Under the pieces are notes generated by a model that was given only the letters and a program-made list of their open reading frames with translations, had not been told where the DNA came from and made no database searches. This document shows, in pieces, positions 1 to 6,912 of a stretch of DNA of 14,137 nt; the first letter of the stretch is position 1; every line of letters starts with the position of its first letter. A program made the position numbers and the translations under genes. The DNA comes from Bifidobacterium breve. Its GTDB lineage: Bacteria; Actinomycetota; Actinomycetes; S36-B12; UBA5976. The stretch covers positions 1-14,137 of the forward strand of contig CAMATO010000022.1 of NCBI GenBank assembly GCA_945861165.1. Direction: 5' to 3'.

Positions 1-210
1 GACCCAATTAGAAGTTTTATTGCCGATTGTTTAGGCATACATTTAGATAATTTTCAACGCATTACCATAGATCCTTGTTCTGTATCTATGGTAATAATTA
101 GTAATGACAACGTACAAGTCATAAGTGTTAATAACGGGGTAAAAATAGATCAATTGAGCAAAAAGAAAAACAAACGAATAGGTAGTGTTTTAGGTGGAGG
201 AGCAGGCTAA
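1..210 (+). CDS. Histidine phosphatase family protein, MSMEG_4193-type (C-terminal end, partial)
   Basis: Reading frame 1 is open from the window edge to a TAA at 208-210 and gives the last 69 residues of a protein. The stretch reading D-C-L-G-I-H-L-D-N-F-Q-R-I, then D-P-C-S-V-S, and the glycine-rich end V-L-G-G-G-A-G are typical of the C-terminus of the actinobacterial MSMEG_4193 histidine phosphatases (phosphoglycerate-mutase-like fold). The catalytic RHG motif lies upstream, outside the window. The stop codon touches the ATG of the next gene, and the codons for the Gly-rich tail supply that gene's ribosome binding site (GGTGGAGGAG, 193-202), so the two are co-transcribed and probably translationally coupled. 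The substrate is unknown; its place near mshC makes a mycothiol-related phosphatase role possible, but that is inference. Confidence 0.8.
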   Translation, partial: DPIRSFIADCLGIHLDNFQRITIDPCSVSMVIISNDNVQVISVNNGVKIDQLSKKKNKRIGSVLGGGAG

Positions 211-762
211 ATGCGCAGAATCATTTCGCATTTAGAACCTGACAGATTTGTTTCGGGAACCATTGGTCAGCCAGGGGAAAGAATATTTTTTCTACAAGTT
301 AAAAGTGGAGAAAGTTTAACAAGTGTAATTGTAGAAAAATCTCAAGTCGCAATACTTTCGGAAAGAATTGATACGTTACTCAATCAAATTCTTAATGAAA
401 ACGATAATGATTCGAACATCCCAAATAAGTTTGATATTGATCAACTAGATCTCCAACCACTTGAATCACCTATTAGCGAAGAGTTTCGCGTAGGAGTAAT
501 GAGTTTGGGATGGAGTATGCCTAAGAAAAAATTGATAATTGAGGCCCATGCCGATACCACCGACACGGTCCCTGAGATTAGTAGCGATGAAACCGAAGGT
601 CCAGATGTTTTACGAATTCATATAACTGCCATGCAAGGCAGAATATTTGCCGAGAGAGGTAGAAGATTAGTTTCTGCTGGAAGACAAGCTTGCCCATTTT
701 GCCAAGAACCACTTGGTCAGCAGGGACATATTTGTGCCCGAGCCAATGGTTATAAAAGATAA
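211..762 (+). CDS. DUF3090 family protein with C-terminal zinc-binding motif
   Basis: This 183-residue protein matches the actinobacterial DUF3090 family, whose function is not known. The N-terminus (residues 1-30) has the family pattern of a hydrophobic beta strand followed by F-V-S-G-T-I-G-Q-P-G-E-R-x-F-F-L-Q. The C-terminus carries Cys161-x2-Cys164 and His173-x-Cys175 followed by A-R-A-N-G-Y, a likely zinc site. The middle (residues 60-85) is acidic and Asn-rich and looks poorly ordered. The start is firm: the ATG abuts the preceding stop and has a strong GGAGGAG site 8 bases upstream. The next gene starts 6 bases after its stop, so three genes read as one unit. DUF3090 genes usually travel with the MSMEG_4193 phosphatase, the SCO1664-type protein and mshC, which hints at a shared process but does not define one. 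Confidence 0.9.
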   Translation: MRRIISHLEPDRFVSGTIGQPGERIFFLQVKSGESLTSVIVEKSQVAILSERIDTLLNQILNENDNDSNIPNKFDIDQLDLQPLESPISEEFRVGVMSLGWSMPKKKLIIEAHADTTDTVPEISSDETEGPDVLRIHITAMQGRIFAERGRRLVSAGRQACPFCQEPLGQQGHICARANGYKR

Positions 763-768
763 TAATTA

Positions 769-1545
769 ATGGAGATCAAAAGTTTACTGTCCACAGGTGA
801 AATAGAAATAGAAGGATTAGTCCCTGATTCTACCAATGGTGCTTTGAAGATATTGGTCACTAATGGTGATGAGCAAATTGCGGCCATAGCTAAACCAGAT
901 GTCTCGATCAGACCTTTGTGGGATTTCCCTAACATGGATTTAAACAAAAGAGAGTACGCAACATTTTTGTTTGATAGAAAACTCAATTTAGGATTTGTGC
1001 CAGAGACTGTTATTAGAGATATATCAGGTATTGGCAATGCTTTGGTGCAGCATTGGATAAGAGAAACAGAAAATGATCTAATCATCGTTAAAAGTTCAGA
1101 TAATATTCCAAAATCATATTTGAAAGTTTTGCAAGGATATGACGAATTAAATAAGTTAATAACATTGGCACATAAGGATGACCAGGATTTACGAAAACTT
1201 TGCTTAATAGATCTGATTATAAATAATGCAGATCGAAAAGGAAATCACCTAATCACTGATGCCAACAATAAAATGTGGGCTATCGATCACGGAGTTAGCT
1301 GGCACGAGGAACCAAAAATTCGAACCGTTCTGTGGGGTTGGATAAATCAGGAATTTAAGGATAGTGATTTGGAGTTATTGTCTTTAGCCAAGTCCACATT
1401 AGAAGATTGGCTAGCAAATGATTTCCCATATCTAGAAAAAAGTGAGATTGAATGTGCCCTTGAACGACTCGATGAATTGGTAAAAAATAATAGATTTCCC
1501 GCACCCGGGTCAGAGTGGCCAGCAGTGCCGTGGCCGATATTTTAA
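769..1545 (+). CDS. SCO1664-family protein with PI3/PI4-kinase-like fold
   Basis: This 258-residue protein belongs to the actinobacterial SCO1664 family, which resembles the catalytic part of phosphatidylinositol 3-/4-kinases. Visible family features are the opening L-x-x-G-E-I-E-I-E-G (residues 7-16), a lysine in A-K-P (Lys42) that could contact ATP, R-P-L-W-D-F-P (48-54), the catalytic-loop-like N-A-D-R-K-G-N-H (153-160) and the metal-binding-like I-D-H-G (172-175). Length is about normal for the family. The physiological substrate is unknown. The Shine-Dalgarno signal is poor, but the ATG lies 6 bases after the previous stop, so coupled translation is likely. Its TAA stop lies inside the 18-bp palindrome that precedes mshC. 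Confidence 0.88.
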   Translation: MEIKSLLSTGEIEIEGLVPDSTNGALKILVTNGDEQIAAIAKPDVSIRPLWDFPNMDLNKREYATFLFDRKLNLGFVPETVIRDISGIGNALVQHWIRETENDLIIVKSSDNIPKSYLKVLQGYDELNKLITLAHKDDQDLRKLCLIDLIINNADRKGNHLITDANNKMWAIDHGVSWHEEPKIRTVLWGWINQEFKDSDLELLSLAKSTLEDWLANDFPYLEKSEIECALERLDELVKNNRFPAPGSEWPAVPWPIF

Positions 1546-1552
1546 AATATCG
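1535..1552. promoter_or_regulatory. 18-bp perfect palindrome, candidate operator upstream of mshC
   Basis: CGATATTTTAAAATATCG reads identically on both strands over all 18 bases. It spans the stop codon of the SCO1664-type gene and ends 26 bases before the mshC ATG. If mshC is transcribed from its own ATG (see the promoter entry), the palindrome covers about -44 to -27, overlapping the -35 region, where a repressor or an activator could bind. No U-tract follows, so it does not resemble a terminator. The core is AT-only, so some chance of random occurrence remains. The binding protein, if any, is not known. Confidence 0.45.
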
Positions 1553-1565
1553 TTGCCCAATCGCG

Positions 1566-1579
1566 TATTGTATTTAATA
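1566..1579 (+). promoter_or_regulatory. Candidate -10 element and leaderless start of mshC
   Basis: TATTGT at 1566-1571 fits the actinobacterial TANNNT -10 pattern (4 of 6 matches to TATAAT) and is followed by 7 bases and then the mshC ATG at 1579. That is the spacing expected if transcription starts on the A of the start codon. There is no Shine-Dalgarno sequence before this ATG, which agrees with a leaderless mRNA. No convincing -35 hexamer was found; that position is taken by the palindrome. This is inferred from spacing alone. Confidence 0.4.
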
Positions 1580-2799
1580 TGAAATCTTGGACAGTCGACA
1601 CTGAAAATATCATCTCAAAAGATTTCGATACCCTAACTTTAAATATTTATGACACTAAGTCTCAAAGAATTCAAGCGTTACGCAGAACAGATAAAACTAC
1701 CCAAATATATGTCTGTGGTATTACTCCTTATGATTCCGCACATTTAGGTCATGCTTTCACATATTTAGCATTTGATTTGATGATCAGAGCAATGAACTTC
1801 ATTGGGATGAAAACAAACTATGTGCAAAATGTGACAGACATTGATGACCCACTCTTTGAAAGGGCCAGAAAAAGTGGTGTTGAATGGCAACAAATTGTTC
1901 ATTCTCAACTAGATCTCTATCGAGCAGATATGTCCAGACTAAATATTTTACCACCCACTGAATTCGTCGGGGTTATGGAAAATATGGAATTGATCATTGA
2001 TGGGATTGGAAAATCTATTGCAGGTAAATCTACTTATAAAATTGACACCGAACATTATTTCAAAACACAAGAAAATAATAGATCAAAACTCGTTGAGAAC
2101 TTCAGCAGAGAAGAACTAATTGTCTTAGCTAAGGAAAGAGGATGTGACACTGAAAGATCCGGTAAACACGATCCGTTAGACCCAATATTGTGGAAAGCTT
2201 CCAAAGCTGATGAGCCAAGTTGGAGTGAACGCTTTGGAACTGGACGACCTGGTTGGCACATTCAATGCATTTGCTTGGCAAATAAGTTTGCACTTCTTCC
2301 CTTGGATATTCAAGGTGGTGGCAAGGATCTAATTTTTCCACATCATGCCATGAGTGAAGAGCAAAGTGAATCTTTGGGTTTTGGCGAATTAGCTTTAAAT
2401 TATTGTCATGTTGGAATGGTTTCCTATCAGGGAAGTAAAATGAGTAAGTCAAAGGGAAATCTAGTTTTCGTTCATGAACTATTAAACCAGGGAATATCTC
2501 CAATGGTTATTAGATTGGCTTTGATGCTGCATCATTGGCAAGATGACTGGGAATTTGACTCGGATATTATTGAGCAAGCAACCAAAATATATTTGAATCT
2601 CAGCCAAAATCTTGGCACAAAATATATGTCGAAAGCTGATGTAGAAACAATTGTGAATTTATGTCTAAATAACCTCGATATACCAAAAGTCATCAGTTTC
2701 TTGCTGGAACTAAAACCCTTAGCTCACAGCGATGACGGCTTAGCAATAGATTCAGTACTACAATCACTACTCGGATTAAAATTAGGAAGTGCTATCTAA
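1579..2799 (+). CDS. mshC: L-cysteine:1D-myo-inositol 2-amino-2-deoxy-alpha-D-glucopyranoside ligase (MshC)
   Basis: MshC performs the ATP-dependent ligation of cysteine to GlcN-inositol, the penultimate step of mycothiol synthesis. The 406-residue protein has the class I aminoacyl-tRNA-synthetase-like core: Y-V-C-G-I-T-P-Y-D (Cys46 a zinc ligand), the H-L-G-H nucleotide motif (55-58), G-W-H-I-Q-C (Cys230) and H-H-A-M-S-E-E (255-261) supplying the other zinc ligands, and K-M-S-K-S at 287-291. G-I-T-P-Y-D and H-L-G-H mark it as MshC; true CysRS usually has G-P-T-V-Y-D and HIGN or HIGH, and a longer C-terminal anticodon domain absent here. The N-terminus M-K-S-W matches the family's usual M-x-S-W start, supporting this ATG. 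No ribosome site precedes it. pgi follows almost immediately. Confidence 0.93.
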   Translation: MKSWTVDTENIISKDFDTLTLNIYDTKSQRIQALRRTDKTTQIYVCGITPYDSAHLGHAFTYLAFDLMIRAMNFIGMKTNYVQNVTDIDDPLFERARKSGVEWQQIVHSQLDLYRADMSRLNILPPTEFVGVMENMELIIDGIGKSIAGKSTYKIDTEHYFKTQENNRSKLVENFSREELIVLAKERGCDTERSGKHDPLDPILWKASKADEPSWSERFGTGRPGWHIQCICLANKFALLPLDIQGGGKDLIFPHHAMSEEQSESLGFGELALNYCHVGMVSYQGSKMSKSKGNLVFVHELLNQGISPMVIRLALMLHHWQDDWEFDSDIIEQATKIYLNLSQNLGTKYMSKADVETIVNLCLNNLDIPKVISFLLELKPLAHSDDGLAIDSVLQSLLGLKLGSAI

Positions 2800-2803
2800 T
2801 TTC

Positions 2804-4393
2804 ATGACACATAAATCTAAGTCATGGACTCGTATAAAAAATCTAGGAAAAAGTAAAAAGGACCTAGATCTTGCGAAACTATTCAAAAAAGATGACACAC
2901 GTGGCATATCATTCAACGCGTCCATAGCTGATATAGAACTTGACTTTAGCAAATCCAAAATTACAAAAAAAGCTTTAATGGAATTCGAAAAACTAGCAAA
3001 AGAATTGGATTTACAAGGCAAAATATTTGATTTACTTCAAGGAAAAATTACAAATAACACTGAGAAAAGATCTGTGGGCCATGTCTGGTTGAGAAGTAGA
3101 AATTTTCGACCTAAATCAATACTAGGCGTTGGTGAGATTGATGCAGTTCAATCCTCCTTTTTGGATTTTTCAGACAAGGTTAGAGCTGGTGTTGTTAAAG
3201 GTTTTACAGGTGAAAGCTTCACTGATGTAGTAAACATTGGAATTGGTGGTTCGGACTTAGGTCCTGCCATGGTTTACCAGGCATTAGGTCATTCTCATGA
3301 TGGAAAAATCAATTGCCACTATGTATCCAATATTGACGAATTAGAGATATCCACAGTTCTACGAAAACTAAATCCTGCCAAGACATTGATAGTTGTCACC
3401 AGTAAAACCTTTACAACCTCGGAGACTCTAAAGAATGCTGCATATGCCAAGAATTGGTTAGTTCAATCGCTAGGAGATATTGCTACTAAATTTCATTTCG
3501 TAGCAATTAGTGCCAACTCAAGAGAGAGTCAGAAGTTTGGTATCGAAACAGATAGAATTTTTCCGTTTTGGGATTGGGTGGGAGGTCGATTCTCACTAAT
3601 GAGTTCTGTGGGAATTTCTATTGCACTTGGATACGGTTCAGAGGTCTTTACCGCGTTACAAAAAGGTGCATCTAAAGTCGACCAAACTTTAACAAATATT
3701 GATTATAAAACAAATGCAGCTTTTATTCACGCAGCAATAAATATTTGGAATTTGAATATACTTAAATTGAACTCTTTAGCAGTTATACCTTATTCTTCAG
3801 CACTTTCTAGGTTCCCAGCTTTCTTACAACAATTATGGATGGAAAGTAACGGTAAATCAGTAGATAAACAAGGAAGGGCAGTAAAATTAGCAACCTGTCC
3901 AATTATTTTTGGGGAACCGGGAACTAATTCGCAACACTCATTTTTTCAACTGTTACATCAAGGCACCGACATAATCCCTGTGGAATTCATAATTGTCAAA
4001 GATAATCAAGGTCAAGACAGCTTTTTTCACAAGTCTTTAATTGCTAATGCGCTGGCACAGTCTTTTGTATTAGCTTTTGGTAAATCTAAGAAAGAGCTCA
4101 AGGAAGAAAATACAGTTGGAGATCTAATCTCCCATAAGGAAATGAAAGGAAACAGACCTTCAATGATTCTAACCGTGCCTAAAATTGATGCCACGAATTT
4201 AGGTGAATTGATTGCTTTCTATGAAACTAGTGTAATCATCCAAGGTTTATTATTGAACATAAATTCTTTCGATCAATGGGGAGTTGAATTAGGCAAGAAG
4301 ACGGCAGAAAAAATGCTAAACGTTTTGCAAAATGATGATAAATTAGATTTTGATAGTGGTACAAACAATCAAATAAAGAACTTTAGAGACTAA
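2804..4393 (+). CDS. pgi: Glucose-6-phosphate isomerase
   Basis: This cytosolic enzyme interconverts glucose 6-phosphate and fructose 6-phosphate. The 529-residue product has both family signatures: D-W-V-G-G-R-F-S-L (257-265) and G-L-L-L-N-I-N-S-F-D-Q-W-G-V-E-L-G-K (481-498). Also visible are the phosphate-binding I-G-I-G-G-S-D-L-G-P (145-154) and S-K-T-F-T-T-x-E-T (200-208), and the catalytic Glu347 (in W-M-E-S-N-G-K), His378 (in S-Q-H-S-F) and Lys498. An in-frame GTG at 2789 overlapping mshC is possible, but the ATG at 2804 gives the normal N-terminus and has AGGAAG upstream. It lies 4 bases after mshC and probably shares its mRNA. Some normally conserved positions differ: V-G-H-V-W-L-R-S (91-98) stands where most family members have V-L-H-x-A-L-R. 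The stop is directly adjacent to the PAC2 stop on the other strand. Confidence 0.95.
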   Translation: MTHKSKSWTRIKNLGKSKKDLDLAKLFKKDDTRGISFNASIADIELDFSKSKITKKALMEFEKLAKELDLQGKIFDLLQGKITNNTEKRSVGHVWLRSRNFRPKSILGVGEIDAVQSSFLDFSDKVRAGVVKGFTGESFTDVVNIGIGGSDLGPAMVYQALGHSHDGKINCHYVSNIDELEISTVLRKLNPAKTLIVVTSKTFTTSETLKNAAYAKNWLVQSLGDIATKFHFVAISANSRESQKFGIETDRIFPFWDWVGGRFSLMSSVGISIALGYGSEVFTALQKGASKVDQTLTNIDYKTNAAFIHAAINIWNLNILKLNSLAVIPYSSALSRFPAFLQQLWMESNGKSVDKQGRAVKLATCPIIFGEPGTNSQHSFFQLLHQGTDIIPVEFIIVKDNQGQDSFFHKSLIANALAQSFVLAFGKSKKELKEENTVGDLISHKEMKGNRPSMILTVPKIDATNLGELIAFYETSVIIQGLLLNINSFDQWGVELGKKTAEKMLNVLQNDDKLDFDSGTNNQIKNFRD

Positions 4394-5248
4394 CTAATCT
4401 TTAGTTCTTCGTTTCAAATATCGCTCAAACTCACGTGCAATCGCTTCACCGCTTGCTTCAGGTAAATCAGAAGCGTCAACTGTTGATTCAAGTCTTGTAA
4501 CATATTCACTAATTTCTTCATCTTCGGCGGCTAATTCGTCAACACCATCTTGCCAAGCTCTTGATTCATCGACCAGATCATCTAACGGGATAGGAATATC
4601 TAATAAATCTTCTAACTTAGAAATCAACGCCAATGTGCCTTTGGGATTAGGGGGAGAGGAAACGTAATGGGGAATTGCAGCCCACAGTGAAATACTTGCC
4701 ATCTCTCTATCGGTCGCAGCATCTTGAATAACTCCAATTATTCCTGTTGGACCTTCGTAGGCAGAGGCCTCAAAATCTAAATTTTCTGTTAATTCAACAG
4801 TGGCAGCAACAGTTGTCACTGGAACAGGTCTGGTGTGTGGCGCGTCTGCTAATAATGCACCGCAAGAAATTATTAGAGAGGTTTCATAATCATCAAAAAT
4901 ATCCAAAATCTCGGCAACGTAAGAACGCCATCTCATATTCGGTTCTATTCCTTGCACCAACAAAATCGAATTTGGTGAACCAGGTGGGTCTGCTAAAAAT
5001 ATTCTGGTTGTAGGCCAATCAATTATTCGTTCTCCCTCATCGGATAAACGAACCCTAGGTCGCGCAACTTGATAATCGTAATAGTTATCAGGATCAATAG
5101 ATGCGATCTCGGTTGCATCCCAAACCTCAATCAAGTGATCAATAACATTCGAAGCGGTTTCGCCAGCATCATTCCAACCCAAAAATGAACAAATAGCTAC
5201 TGGATTTTTTGCCAAGTATCCCTTGATGGACTTAACTTCTAAATTCAC
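4394..5248 (-). CDS. PAC2 family protein (proteasome-assembly-chaperone-like)
   Basis: This 284-residue protein matches the actinobacterial PAC2 family: F-L-G-W-N-D-A-G-E-T-A-S near the N-terminus, D-Y-Q-x-x-R-P-R-V, a central L-L-V-Q-G-I-E-P-N-x-R-W with following L-I-I-S-C-G-A-L-L-A-D-x-P-H-T-R-P, and an acidic C-terminal region ending in a basic tail (K-R-R-T-K-D). Eukaryotic PAC2 helps assemble the 20S proteasome, but the role of the bacterial family is not established. It is widespread, including in organisms without proteasomes, and its presence here next to a Pup locus lacking the core enzyme fits that. GTG at 5248 is preferred because GGAGG (5256-5252) lies just upstream, although the 3-base spacing is short; a TTG at 5272 would add 8 residues. 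It converges on pgi with no intergenic base. Confidence 0.87.
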   Translation of the reverse strand: MNLEVKSIKGYLAKNPVAICSFLGWNDAGETASNVIDHLIEVWDATEIASIDPDNYYDYQVARPRVRLSDEGERIIDWPTTRIFLADPPGSPNSILLVQGIEPNMRWRSYVAEILDIFDDYETSLIISCGALLADAPHTRPVPVTTVAATVELTENLDFEASAYEGPTGIIGVIQDAATDREMASISLWAAIPHYVSSPPNPKGTLALISKLEDLLDIPIPLDDLVDESRAWQDGVDELAAEDEEISEYVTRLESTVDASDLPEASGEAIAREFERYLKRRTKD

Positions 5249-5372
5249 TGGCCTCCGTTGAGTGCTATGCAATAATTATGATGCTATCCAAAGTAGTCTC
5301 TCAGGTAGTTAAACTTTTCAAGGCATCCGGCGTTTGCTTGATGGTCAAAGTCCGGTATTGGAGTTGTTATTG

Positions 5373-6041
5373 GTGCGCGCGTTGTTAATTGACATGGACG
5401 GAACCCTGGTGGAAACAGAATCCAGGTGGTGGCAGGCAGAAATCAAAGTTATGGAAAGTCATGGCTCAACCTGGGATATTGAAGATCAGAATCAAGCAAT
5501 TGGGGGACCATTACAAGCAGTTGCAGATTATATGGCTGCCAAAGCTAAAACCGATGGAAAGCAAATACATAAAGAAATTGTTGAAGCTATGCTTAAAACC
5601 TTTTCAGAGAAACCATGTGAACTCATACCTGGTTGGTTTGAAATTTTAACTGAAGCAAAAAGTACGGGGCTAAAAATTGCTCTAGTCACGGCTTCAAACA
5701 GAATTTTGGCAGAAGCACTTATAGAAACTAGTAAATTAGATCATTATTTTGACGCTGTTATAACTTCTGATGACTTACCAAGAACCAAACCACATCCAGA
5801 TCCGTATTTGCATGCAGCTGGAATATTCCAACTTGATCCTCTGGAATGCTTAGTGTTCGAAGATTCCAAGACTGGAGTAACTAGTTCACTTGCGGCTGGA
5901 ATGCCCACAATTGCTCTTCCTGATCGAGTTTTACTTGACGCTAGGCGTGGAATGAAAATATTGAAGGGATTGAAAGGCGTAGATTTAGAAATTTTGAAAC
6001 AAATACACCAAGAATTAGTAGCAGAATGGCAAAAAATTTAG
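5373..6041 (+). CDS. HAD-family phosphatase (beta-phosphoglucomutase-like)
   Basis: This 222-residue hydrolase of the haloacid dehalogenase superfamily has motif I D-M-D-G-T-L-V at residues 7-13 (Asp7 nucleophile, Asp9 acid/base), motif II in A-L-V-T-A-S-N, motif III lysine in R-T-K-P-H-P-D-P-Y, and motif IV V-F-E-D-S-K-T-G-V. A helical cap lies between motifs I and II, as in the PGMB/GPH-like subfamily. The substrate cannot be read from the sequence. The GTG at 5373 (or TTG at 5370) is chosen because GGAG at 5360-5363 sits 6-9 bases upstream and because the catalytic strand then begins at the N-terminus; an upstream TTG at 5334 would add 13 residues with no family counterpart. Its stop overlaps the stop of the opposing nuclease gene. 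Placement near mshC makes a mycothiol-pathway phosphatase conceivable, without direct evidence. Confidence 0.88.
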   Translation: MRALLIDMDGTLVETESRWWQAEIKVMESHGSTWDIEDQNQAIGGPLQAVADYMAAKAKTDGKQIHKEIVEAMLKTFSEKPCELIPGWFEILTEAKSTGLKIALVTASNRILAEALIETSKLDHYFDAVITSDDLPRTKPHPDPYLHAAGIFQLDPLECLVFEDSKTGVTSSLAAGMPTIALPDRVLLDARRGMKILKGLKGVDLEILKQIHQELVAEWQKI

Positions 6042-6853
6042 TTCTTTTGAAATTCTGGACAAATTGGTTTGAAATAACAATAGTCACATAACTTGGAGAC
6101 TTGAGTTGGCCAAGTAGAGGTAGCTTTGGAACTGAATATTTGTGCTGCCACAGATTCAACTTTTTGCAGAGTCATTTCAATATCTTTCATGTTTGGTTCC
6201 AAAGCAAGAACTTGAGAGTCTTTCATATATAAAAGTCTAAGCATCTTTGGAAGTTCTTGAGACTTTTTATAGATCACTAGTGCATAAAACTTCAGTTGAA
6301 ACATGGCTTTCTCTTGAAATTGTTTATTGGGACTCTTCCCGGTTTTATAATCATTTATTCGAATCCACCCTTGGGGGGATTTATCTATTCGATCTACATA
6401 ACCTTTAATTTTCAAAACAGGAGACAAATCAAATTCAATTAACTCTTCAGTTGAATGTGGCTCTATTTTAGTTGGATCCTCCAGAGAATAATAGTTAGCG
6501 ACTAAGACTTTAACTTCGGCAAATAGGACGTCTAGTCGATCTTGTCCAATTACCACCTTGTCTTCTAAAGGAAATGTAATACTTGAATCCAGTGCACAAA
6601 CAAGTTCTGGTTCAGCGGCTAATAATTCACTCCAACAATCAGATGATAAAGATACAGCTGTTTCAAAATCACGTTTAGCAGCAGGCAATGTGAAAAGTTT
6701 TTCTATAATTAGGTGGACAAGTGAGCCTCTAAGTGCATCTAGTCCTGGTCGTTCTGGCAATTTGTCGATGGCTCGATATTTGTAGAGCGCAGGACATTGC
6801 TGATAATCAGATATGCGAGAGGGGGAAAGTTGGAGCATTTCAATTTCTGTCAT
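6038..6853 (-). CDS. RecB-family PD-(D/E)XK nuclease with Fe-S cluster cysteines
   Basis: This 271-residue protein is a stand-alone RecB/Cas4-like exonuclease domain. It begins with L-S-P-S-R-I-S-D-Y-x-x-C-P (Cys20), followed by R-G-S-L-V-H (His47), Glu140 in L-I-E-F-D-L, G-Y-V-D-R-I-D (Asp154) and N-D-Y-K-T-G-K (Asp168, Lys170), the metal-binding nuclease residues. Cys20 together with Cys256, Cys259 and Cys265 (C-x2-C-x5-C-P) forms the AddB/Cas4-type pattern for a 4Fe-4S cluster. A related gene sits next to trmI in many Actinobacteria. No helicase is encoded beside it, so its DNA repair role and partners are inferred. No clear ribosome site precedes the ATG. It diverges from trmI across 59 bases, and its TAA overlaps the TAG of the HAD gene. 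Confidence 0.9.
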   Translation of the reverse strand: MTEIEMLQLSPSRISDYQQCPALYKYRAIDKLPERPGLDALRGSLVHLIIEKLFTLPAAKRDFETAVSLSSDCWSELLAAEPELVCALDSSITFPLEDKVVIGQDRLDVLFAEVKVLVANYYSLEDPTKIEPHSTEELIEFDLSPVLKIKGYVDRIDKSPQGWIRINDYKTGKSPNKQFQEKAMFQLKFYALVIYKKSQELPKMLRLLYMKDSQVLALEPNMKDIEMTLQKVESVAAQIFSSKATSTWPTQVSKLCDYCYFKPICPEFQKN

Positions 6854-6875
6854 GAGTCAACCATAGGCTCAAACA

Positions 6876-6902
6876 CTGACAAAGTTGCTGCATTCGTAGA
6901 CT
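6876..6902 (+). promoter_or_regulatory. Candidate promoter for trmI-arc-dop-pup
   Basis: In the 59-base gap between the divergent nuclease and trmI genes, CTGACA (6876-6881, 5 of 6 matches to TTGACA) precedes TAGACT (6897-6902, TANNNT type) by 15 bases, and the trmI ATG lies 10 bases after the latter. The spacer is shorter than the usual 16-18 bases. There is no Shine-Dalgarno signal, so a very short leader or a leaderless message is likely. A promoter is required here because the upstream neighbour points the other way; its exact position is tentative. Confidence 0.35.
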
Positions 6903-6912
6903 TTTAGTTAAT

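Noticed and set aside
750..1085. Minus-strand ORF of 111 codons inside the SCO1664-type gene
   Set aside because: It is an antisense shadow of a conserved family and has no family resemblance of its own.
2129..2503. Minus-strand ORF of 124 codons inside mshC
   Set aside because: It lies wholly within well-conserved mshC, has no recognisable domain and is best explained as an antisense shadow.
1579..2799. Possible cysteinyl-tRNA synthetase
   Set aside because: The motifs G-I-T-P-Y-D and H-L-G-H, the M-x-S-W start and the short C-terminus without an anticodon-binding domain fit MshC, and the neighbours are its usual ones.
2789..2803. GTG start for pgi overlapping mshC
   Set aside because: The AGGA signal is too close to this GTG, and the ATG at 2804 gives the normal Pgi N-terminus.
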